Source: Candidatus Hydrogenedentota bacterium
Lineage (GTDB): Bacteria; Hydrogenedentota; Hydrogenedentia; Hydrogenedentales; SLHB01
Length of the DNA stretch: 5,691 nt
Direction of reading: 5' to 3'
Assembly: GCA_007118235.1 (NCBI GenBank)
Contig: SKRY01000099.1
Coordinates: forward strand, 1 to 5,691
A program made the position numbers and the translations under genes. Below are positions 1 to 3,953 of this stretch, piece by piece. The notes under the pieces were generated by a model that worked only from the letters and a program-made list of their open reading frames with translations, had not been told where the DNA came from and made no database searches. Position 1 is the first letter of the stretch, and each line of letters begins with the position of its first letter.

Positions 1-439
1 GCATGTCTTGAAACAATGAGCGCTCAAAATACTGCAAGGCGCTCTCCGTGTCCACGTGGCGCAACGCCTTGTGCGCCACCATGGCCACGTCGGCTGGCGG
101 GGTGTTGAGAGGCAGATAGAAGAACGCCCCTTGCCGGATGCCGCGCAAGGCCGCTTCTATCATGGATATTTCGAAGAGAAGGATGATCTGGGTGTTGGGG
201 CTCTGACGGCGAACGAAAGAGACGAGTTCCACGTCGGTTTCCTTGCATAGCGTGAGGTCGAGGACCATCACGTGAACCGTGCGCCGCTTTACAATCCGCA
301 ATACCCCCTTGGCGTCATGGCATCGTTCAACGGCATGCCCATCCAATTCGAGCTGGGCGGCCAATGCCCCGCCATAGCCTACATCGCCTGTTGCGATCAA
401 AATCGTACGCGCCGATTCATTCTGGTGATTGTCTTGCAT
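1..439 (-). CDS. Receiver-domain (CheY-like) protein, degenerate active site, C-terminus cut by window edge
   Basis: My reading of the minus strand gives 146 uninterrupted codons from ATG at 439 to the left edge; an in-frame TGA sits directly before this ATG, which fixes the N-terminus at or after it. Residues 11-128 follow the receiver fold pattern: beta-1 'TILIATGD', beta-3 'VMVLDLTL' with Asp61 at the phosphoacceptor position, beta-4 'QIILLF', and 'GAFFYLPLN' where receivers usually have 'GAxDYLxKP'. The two N-terminal acidic residues are largely replaced (T17-G18, with D19 following), the conserved Thr/Ser is Phe89 and the conserved Lys is Leu111. Family knowledge: these residues coordinate Mg2+ and the phosphoryl group, so normal phosphorylation is doubtful although Asp61 remains. 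The 'YLPxN' stretch and following helix resemble NtrC-type regulators, but the output domain lies outside the window and cannot be named. No clear ribosome binding site precedes the ATG. Confidence 0.8.
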   Translation of the reverse strand, partial: MQDNHQNESARTILIATGDVGYGGALAAQLELDGHAVERCHDAKGVLRIVKRRTVHVMVLDLTLCKETDVELVSFVRRQSPNTQIILLFEISMIEAALRGIRQGAFFYLPLNTPPADVAMVAHKALRHVDTESALQYFERSLFQDM

Positions 440-526
440 TCAAACACGCCATGCCTGTGCCGGAGTTTGGTGTGTGTCAAAATGGCGCAGCGCCTTCCGC
501 TTCGGCTGCATTGCTTCATTCCCGAT

Positions 527-555
527 AGGATAGCAAGATGCGGCCGAAACGTCCA
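527..555 (-). promoter_or_regulatory. Candidate sigma-70 promoter for the receiver gene
   Basis: On the minus strand TGGACG (550-555) and TATCCT (527-532) are separated by 17 bases; each matches four of six consensus positions. It lies between the fdxA terminator and the receiver start, giving a leader of about 80 bases. A perfect TTGACA at 475-480 (minus) is nearer the gene but lacks a good -10. Both are pattern matches only. Confidence 0.3.
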
Positions 556-587
556 GCGGCGGGTATCGGGGCGCGAGATCGGCGCCG

Positions 588-633
588 AAGAAAAGCGAGC
601 CCGGACCAGAGGGACCTTGATCCGGGCTCGCTT
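588..633 (-). terminator. Rho-independent terminator downstream of fdxA
   Basis: A perfect 13-bp inverted repeat (593-605 with 621-633, AAGCGAGCCCGGA and its complement) encloses a 15-base loop. Read on the minus strand it is followed by TTTTCTT (588-594). It lies about 45 bases past the fdxA stop and before the receiver gene, so it should end fdxA transcription and make the receiver gene a separate unit. Confidence 0.88.
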
Positions 634-679
634 CACGCATTGGTTAGCGTTTAATGGGTGATGAGGCCAAGAACGCCCG

Positions 680-1021
680 TCAGCTACCGGGACCCGGTTC
701 TGGATTCATCTCGTCCCGCTTGTCTTCCACCTCGCGGTATTCCTCCGCGGTGTCAAGCGGTTCCTTCGTCGTGTCTATCACTGGCCACTCGGCGGCATAC
801 TTGGTGTTGATGTCGAGGAAGTCCTGCCACTTCTCCGGCAGATCCTCCTCGGGATAGATGGCTTGTACGGGACATTCATCCACGCATGCGCCACAATCGA
901 TGCACTCCTCGGGATCGATCACAAGCATGTTTTCGCCCTCGTGGAAGCAATCCACGGGGCACACCGCCACACAGTCGGTGAACTTGCACTTGATGCAGGG
1001 TTCCGCAACAACATGGGTCAT
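680..1021 (-). CDS. fdxA: Seven-iron ferredoxin, FdxA type ([3Fe-4S][4Fe-4S])
   Basis: A 113-residue small soluble electron carrier, close to the usual length of the Azotobacter vinelandii ferredoxin I family. The N-terminus shows C9-x2-C12-x4-C17-x3-C21-P, then C40-x2-C43-x2-C46-x3-C50-P. By family precedent C9, C17 and C50 hold the [3Fe-4S] cluster and C21, C40, C43 and C46 the [4Fe-4S] cluster, with C12 and C25 unliganded. The 'VCPVDCFHEG' and 'DECPVQAIYPEEDLPE' stretches and the acidic C-terminal half (residues 51-113) are typical of FdxA and unlike short 2x[4Fe-4S] ferredoxins. The ATG at 1021 has AGGAGA (1031-1036) nine bases upstream. A strong terminator follows and no redox partner is adjacent, so it looks monocistronic. 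Its electron donor and acceptor cannot be deduced here. The final residues 'NPEPGPGS' are a likely disordered tail. Confidence 0.95.
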   Translation of the reverse strand: MTHVVAEPCIKCKFTDCVAVCPVDCFHEGENMLVIDPEECIDCGACVDECPVQAIYPEEDLPEKWQDFLDINTKYAAEWPVIDTTKEPLDTAEEYREVEDKRDEMNPEPGPGS

Positions 1022-1030
1022 TGGTTCTGT

Positions 1031-1036
1031 TCTCCT
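1031..1036 (-). promoter_or_regulatory. Ribosome binding site of fdxA
   Basis: AGGAGA on the minus strand, nine bases before the ATG at 1021; it supports that start. Confidence 0.7.
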
Positions 1037-1181
1037 ATCTATTTTGAGCTTAACTAGGCGTGCTTGAGCGACCTCCTTCCCTCCCCGAAACAGTTGGGAC
1101 GGCGATTGTGTTTCACCCCCAGAGGGGAAGGGCGCAGGTTTGGAAAAGGCTTACGAAACGGAGCATTGTCTTAGCTACCAT

Positions 1182-1197
1182 CTTGGGCCGCCCCAAG
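1182..1197. repeat. 16-bp palindrome (CTTGGG-4-CCCAAG) between cupin gene and fdxA
   Basis: CTTGGG (1182-1187) and CCCAAG (1192-1197) form a perfect inverted repeat with a 4-base centre, immediately past the cupin stop codon. There is no T-tract on either side, so it is a poor intrinsic terminator. A minus-strand TTGACT (1196-1201) abuts it, with TAGCTA 18 bases on, a weak -10. It may be an operator for fdxA, a small 3'-end hairpin of the cupin mRNA, or chance. Confidence 0.3.
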
Positions 1198-1755
1198 TCA
1201 AGAGAAATTCTGGGGCTCCAAGGTTAACATGCGAATCACGTCCGCGTGTGCGGGAAACCCTTCCAGCATCTCGTCCCGGTTCGCCAAGGTGAAATCCTCG
1301 AACGCGAACCCGGGCGAACACGTGCACGCCACGAGGCTGAAGGCCCCCGGCCGGGCGTCATCCACCGTCGCGCCAAACCAGACACCGCTCGGAACGACGG
1401 TGTGAAATAGGTGTCCATGTTCCGCGTGAGGTCCGACTTGCGCCGTCACGTACCCGTTCGGGGAACGGAGCTGGTGCAGTGTCAGGGAACTTCCCGTGTA
1501 GAAGTGCCACATCTCCTCCGCCCGCAGCCGGTGAAGTTGTGAAATTTGCCCGGCCTTGAGCAAGAAGTAGATCGTTGTGGTTAGATGGCGCGGGCCCCCG
1601 AAACCGGGCGGATGGACGGTGACCGGAGAACGATGCGTTTCGCGGAAATACCCGCCCTCGGGATGCGGTTCCAGGCCCAGGTGGTCAATCCAGAAGTCAG
1701 CGCTGTGTTGCATGGGCGAATCTCTAGCTTCGTCCAGTGTTCCGTGCGGTTCCAT
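1198..1755 (-). CDS. DUF985 / Cupin_5 family protein
   Basis: A 185-residue protein of the DUF985 (Cupin_5) family, small single-domain beta-barrels whose biochemical role is generally unassigned. Supporting motifs in order: 'LGLEPHPEGGYFRET' (26-40), 'TIYFLLKAGQ' (61-70), 'LHRLRAEEMWHFYTG' (74-88) with the His/Glu/His cluster expected of a cupin metal site, 'VVPSGVWFGA' (120-129), and 'LVACTCSPGFAFEDF' (141-155). The core is complete and of usual length. The start is uncertain: ATG at 1755 has only a weak GGA upstream, while ATG at 1713 (residue 15) has AGAGA about seven bases upstream and begins just before the conserved region. The shorter form of 171 residues is equally plausible. It faces away from the ExbB-like gene and shares a divergent promoter region with it. 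No substrate can be inferred from the neighbours. Confidence 0.9.
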   Translation of the reverse strand: MEPHGTLDEARDSPMQHSADFWIDHLGLEPHPEGGYFRETHRSPVTVHPPGFGGPRHLTTTIYFLLKAGQISQLHRLRAEEMWHFYTGSSLTLHQLRSPNGYVTAQVGPHAEHGHLFHTVVPSGVWFGATVDDARPGAFSLVACTCSPGFAFEDFTLANRDEMLEGFPAHADVIRMLTLEPQNFS

Positions 1756-1793
1756 CAGATATCCAAACCATTGCTCCGGACTTCGCGACGCCT

Positions 1794-1822
1794 AGCATAC
1801 CCGTCACAACGGCCGAGGGCAA
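1794..1822 (-). promoter_or_regulatory. Candidate sigma-70 promoter for the cupin gene
   Basis: On the minus strand TTGCCC (1817-1822) and TATGCT (1794-1799) are separated by exactly 17 bases, each matching four of six consensus positions. Transcription would begin near 1787, a short leader before ATG 1755 or 1713. Confidence 0.4.
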
Positions 1823-1831
1823 CTATCGGGA

Positions 1832-1861
1832 TTGACGGGGCTGGCCGCATACTGGTAGGTT
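1832..1861 (+). promoter_or_regulatory. Candidate sigma-70 promoter for the ExbB-like gene
   Basis: TTGACG (1832-1837, five of six) is followed after 18 bases by TAGGTT (1856-1861, three of six). The -10 is weak. It would give a leader of about 77 bases to ATG 1945 that contains the hairpin at 1903-1918. Confidence 0.3.
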
Positions 1862-1902
1862 TAACGCGTTTGTCCGCTGGGAACGGCCCACGGAGCGGAG
1901 TT

Positions 1903-1918
1903 TCCCCGTGAACGGGGA
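1903..1918 (+). other. Tetraloop hairpin in the leader of the ExbB-like gene
   Basis: TCCCCG (1903-1908) pairs perfectly with CGGGGA (1913-1918) around a TGAA loop. It overlaps an upstream in-frame ATG at 1918, which argues against that codon as the true start. No U-tract follows, so it is not a terminator; it may simply stabilise the 5' end of the mRNA. Confidence 0.45.
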
Positions 1919-1935
1919 TGTCGCAGTCAACGATT

Positions 1936-1940
1936 AGGAA
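1936..1940 (+). promoter_or_regulatory. Ribosome binding site deciding the ExbB-like start at 1945
   Basis: AGGAA ends four bases before ATG 1945. The upstream in-frame ATG at 1918 has its nearest GGAG (1897-1900) 17 bases away, too far. The 1945 start is therefore preferred. Confidence 0.65.
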
Positions 1941-1944
1941 ACCC

Positions 1945-2580
1945 ATGGAAGATACCCTTACCCTTCTCCTTCAGGGCGGCTGGCTCATGATCCCCATCGG
2001 GCTGTGCTCGTTGCTGGCCGCCGCCATCATCATTGAACGCTTCATCGCACTGCGCCGGCGCGCCATCATCGACCCCGCCGTTGTGCGGACGGTCGAGGCC
2101 TACGACGGCCGGGGCGAACCCGCCGAGCCCCTTGAGATGTGCCGGAAATCGCGCTCGCCCTATGCCCGCATCATCGAAGAGACCATCAAGGCGCGCCATC
2201 TGGACCGGCCGCAAATCATTGAAACCATGCACGCTATCGGCCGCACGCAAGTCGGCGCCCTGCAACGCGGTCTCACTGTGCTCGAGATCATCGCTGGCAT
2301 CAGCCCGCTCATGGGGTTGCTAGGCACCGTGCTTGGGATGGTCTCGGTGTTCAACGCCATCGCCGCCGAAGGCATTGGAGACCCCCAAGTGTTGTCGAGC
2401 GGGATCAGCCAAGCGCTGGTAACCACCGTCGCGGGACTCTCCGTCGCCATCCCCGCCTTGGCGGCCCATAGCTGGTTCAACCGCCAAGTCGAGGAATTCG
2501 CCACCGAGATGCAGGAACGGGCCACGGCCCTCATCGCCCGGTTTCATCAAGACGGAGATGGCGAAGGTCAGCGCATTTGA
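1945..2580 (+). CDS. MotA/TolQ/ExbB-family proton channel protein
   Basis: A 211-residue inner-membrane subunit of the ExbB/TolQ family, which with an ExbD/TolR partner converts proton flow into force for TonB- or Tol-type envelope machines. Three membrane segments are visible: TM1 about 12-32, TM2 about 113-138 ('GISPLMGLLGTVLGM') and TM3 about 155-177 ('LVTTVAGLSVAIPALAA'), with a cytoplasmic region at 34-110 and a short hydrophilic tail. T128 and T161 align with E. coli ExbB Thr148 and Thr181 at a constant offset of 20. The same offset puts Q156 at Glu176, the proton-pathway residue, so a key acidic group is missing. A longer form from ATG 1918 adds nine residues but has no ribosome binding site. 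No ExbD/TolR gene follows within the unit; only a 53-codon ORF overlaps its end before a terminator. Family is certain; TonB, Tol or another role is not. Confidence 0.93.
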   Translation: MEDTLTLLLQGGWLMIPIGLCSLLAAAIIIERFIALRRRAIIDPAVVRTVEAYDGRGEPAEPLEMCRKSRSPYARIIEETIKARHLDRPQIIETMHAIGRTQVGALQRGLTVLEIIAGISPLMGLLGTVLGMVSVFNAIAAEGIGDPQVLSSGISQALVTTVAGLSVAIPALAAHSWFNRQVEEFATEMQERATALIARFHQDGDGEGQRI

Positions 2581-2719
2581 CCTTGATCCATCCCTGCTTC
2601 GACACTTGCGATTCCAAACGTGCGCCCCGGCCGCTGGCGGTTTGGGCCGGAGCGCCATGGCGGGCGCGCTCGCATTGCTCGGCGGCGTGTATGGCCTTCG
2701 CCGGCGGATGCGCCGTTAG
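2558..2719 (+). CDS. Hypothetical 53-residue protein overlapping the ExbB-like gene, with a sorting-signal-like tail
   Basis: I read this ORF directly. ATG at 2558 overlaps the last 23 bases of the ExbB-like gene in another frame and the frame stays open to TAG at 2717-2719. The N-terminal 20 residues ('MAKVSAFDLDPS...') match nothing I recognise. From C22 the protein has a Cys-Ala-Pro start, a Gly/Ala-rich hydrophobic stretch (about 33-47) and ends in 'RRRMRR'. This Cys or short motif, membrane helix and Arg cluster is the layout of C-terminal sorting signals such as MYXO-CTERM or PEP-CTERM, normally found on long secreted proteins. GGAG (2554-2557) directly abuts the ATG, so translation might rely on coupling to the upstream gene. 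It occupies the place where exbD/tolR would be expected. It could be a genuine small membrane protein, the remnant of a deletion joining two genes, or a chance ORF. Confidence 0.35.
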   Translation: MAKVSAFDLDPSLLRHLRFQTCAPAAGGLGRSAMAGALALLGGVYGLRRRMRR

Positions 2720-2751
2720 CCGTTCACGAACAACGCCAAACCTGAACAACT

Positions 2752-2794
2752 AAATCGCTGGGCCGGGGGCGTCGCTACCCGGCCCAGCGATTTT
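2752..2794. terminator. Strong, probably bidirectional, intrinsic terminator
   Basis: A perfect 16-bp inverted repeat (2752-2767 with 2778-2793, AAATCGCTGGGCCGGG and its complement) has a 10-base loop. The plus strand ends in ATTTTC and the minus strand in ATTTAGTTG, so both directions gain short U-runs. It lies between the convergent ExbB-like unit and the NYN gene, whose stop is at 2840, and would serve both. The plus-strand version has the better U-tract. Confidence 0.88.
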
Positions 2795-2839
2795 CGTGGT
2801 GTGCCGTTGCCGTTCGATCCACCCTCCCAGGGCCGATAT

Positions 2840-3736
2840 TTACGAACTCTTTTCTTGGGTCTCCTCGGTCCGCGCCGTGCTGTTCACCACCGGCCGGCGC
2901 TGGGGCGACACCAGGGTCATGTTCTTGGCTTGCATCCCATCCTCACCGTTCTCCGCGTGCGCGAGGTCGAATTCGAGAATGATATTGCGGCTGGGCAGTT
3001 CCCTATAATTGACCTCGGACGGAAGCTGGGAGTCGTGAAAGAACACTGCCTCGTATGGCGAACCCGGCTGGCGCGAATCCACCTTCCAGAGGTCGGTGTC
3101 AATGACCCGCATGAAGCGCAAGAAGCCAAAGCCTTTTCCGCTGTGCATGTAGCACACGCCCCGGACGCGGGAGCCTATCTCGCCCCACGAGGGGCCAGAC
3201 TTGGACGCCTGTACGCTGGGGAGAAGATTTGGAATGAGATAGCCCGACATGAACACGTCCGCCTCACGGCGAAGCTCGCCCGACACATTCTCGAAAGCCA
3301 CGATCTCGACCCGGCATCCCGAGTTCTGCATGGCTTGCACAACGCGCGTGAAATCACCATCACCCGTGGCCAAGAGAACGTTTTCAATGTTCTTGGACTG
3401 AAGAAGGGCGTCCACGGCCATGTCGAGGTCCGCATTCGCCTTCCCGAACCGGTTGCCTTTGTCGTCGATGTACCACTTGACATGTTTTTCAATTACTTTG
3501 TAGCCGAAATCACGCAGCATGGAAAAGAAATTGTTCTGGTTTTCGCGATATTCGTGATCCTGTTCCGCCCGATCAAAATCATATGTTACGTACGCGTTCA
3601 AGCGGACCGGCTCGGCATCGCCGCGGCACGCGAATTCGCGCAAGACGTCGTATCGCATGCCATATCCCCCATTCCGGGCGATGTTGGCCACGTCCACGTA
3701 GACGCCCACTCTGGTGTTGCTTCTCAAGTGTGACAT
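2840..3736 (-). CDS. NYN-domain (PIN-like) nuclease fused to a cold-shock-like RNA-binding domain
   Basis: A 298-residue protein. Residues 9-170 form a NYN (LabA/DUF88-type, PIN-like) domain: 'GVYVDVANI' with D15 and N18, 'KANADLDMAVDAL' with D103 and D105, and 'LLATGDGDF' with D126 and D128. These acidic residues are the expected metal-binding nuclease site and all appear present. After a short linker, residues 186-277 resemble a cold-shock/OB domain: 'GKGFGFLRF' (200-208) fits RNP1, 'AVFFHDS' (230-236) fits RNP2, and 'NIILEFDLAHAENG...AKNMTLV' fits the closing strands. The last 20 residues are polar and probably disordered. The likely role, inferred, is an RNA-targeting endoribonuclease with its own RNA-binding module; the target is unknown. 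ATG 3736 is supported by GAGGAG four bases upstream. The gene is a single unit, convergent with the ExbB-like gene and divergent from the HD-GYP gene. Confidence 0.9.
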   Translation of the reverse strand: MSHLRSNTRVGVYVDVANIARNGGYGMRYDVLREFACRGDAEPVRLNAYVTYDFDRAEQDHEYRENQNNFFSMLRDFGYKVIEKHVKWYIDDKGNRFGKANADLDMAVDALLQSKNIENVLLATGDGDFTRVVQAMQNSGCRVEIVAFENVSGELRREADVFMSGYLIPNLLPSVQASKSGPSWGEIGSRVRGVCYMHSGKGFGFLRFMRVIDTDLWKVDSRQPGSPYEAVFFHDSQLPSEVNYRELPSRNIILEFDLAHAENGEDGMQAKNMTLVSPQRRPVVNSTARTEETQEKSS

Positions 3737-3740
3737 ACTT

Positions 3741-3746
3741 CTCCTC
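3741..3746 (-). promoter_or_regulatory. Ribosome binding site of the NYN gene
   Basis: GAGGAG on the minus strand with a four-base spacer (aagt) before ATG 3736; a strong site that fixes the start. Confidence 0.75.
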
Positions 3747-3758
3747 GTTTGTGTTGGC

Positions 3759-3765
3759 TATAATA
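3759..3765. promoter_or_regulatory. Overlapping divergent -10 candidates between NYN and HD-GYP genes
   Basis: The plus strand carries a perfect TATAAT (3759-3764) and the minus strand TATTAT (3760-3765, five of six). Neither has a good -35 at 16-18 bases. The minus version would start transcription a few bases upstream of the NYN ribosome binding site; the plus version would give the HD-GYP gene a leader of roughly 180 bases. Both cannot be occupied at once. Confidence 0.35.
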
Positions 3766-3796
3766 GTGCAAGGAGTCCCCCACACGCCCATAAGCA

Positions 3797-3869
3797 ACGG
3801 TAAAAACAGCCTTTGCAGGGGCGAGCCTTGATTATACCGTAAAGCCAGACGCGGCCGCACGAAAGCGGC
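3797..3869 (+). other. Potentially structured leader of the HD-GYP gene
   Basis: ACGGTA (3797-3802) is complementary to TACCGT (3835-3840) across 32 bases, and GCCGC (3854-3858) pairs with GCGGC (3865-3869) around a six-base ACGAAA loop. AGCCTT occurs directly repeated at 3808-3813 and 3824-3829. The stems are short and no riboswitch class I know fits; notably the c-di-GMP-I (GEMM) core GCAAACC is absent. This may be unstructured leader or operator sequence. Confidence 0.2.
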
Positions 3870-3939
3870 GGGATCCACCGGAAGAACGGCGTGTGGAACG
3901 GTTTTGTCCGGAAAATGCGCGGTGTCGCTGTTGCTGGCC

Positions 3940-3945
3940 AGGGAG
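3940..3945 (+). promoter_or_regulatory. Ribosome binding site deciding the HD-GYP start at 3954
   Basis: AGGGAG lies eight bases before ATG 3954. An upstream in-frame GTG at 3891 has no comparable site and would add 21 residues not needed by the FHA domain, which begins immediately at 3954. Confidence 0.65.
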
Positions 3946-3953
3946 CAAGCCCC

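Noticed and set aside
484..494. GGCGC-A-GCGCC palindrome upstream of the receiver gene
   Set aside because: Only 11 bases with a one-base centre in GC-rich DNA; it cannot form a hairpin loop and is likely chance.
272..661. Plus-strand ORF of 129 codons across the receiver gene and the terminator
   Set aside because: It is antisense to the receiver reading frame, continues through the perfect terminator hairpin and has no recognisable protein features.
1058..1075. Minus-strand AGGAGG-like sequence (near 1070-1075) upstream of fdxA, suggesting a leader peptide
   Set aside because: No start codon follows at a usable distance, so no leader ORF can be supported.
1918..1944. Upstream ATG 1918 as start of the ExbB-like gene
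   Set aside because: It lies inside a perfect hairpin and lacks a properly spaced ribosome binding site, while ATG 1945 has AGGAA four bases upstream.
2801..3733. Long plus-strand ORF of 310 codons opposite the NYN gene
   Set aside because: It is the antisense shadow of a gene with clear NYN and RNP motifs and a strong ribosome binding site; its own translation shows no recognisable domain.
3797..3869. Possible c-di-GMP riboswitch (GEMM) before the HD-GYP gene
   Set aside because: TAAAGCC followed by GCGGCC recalls part of the GEMM core, but the GCAAACC strand, the tetraloop receptor and the closing P1 strand are not present.
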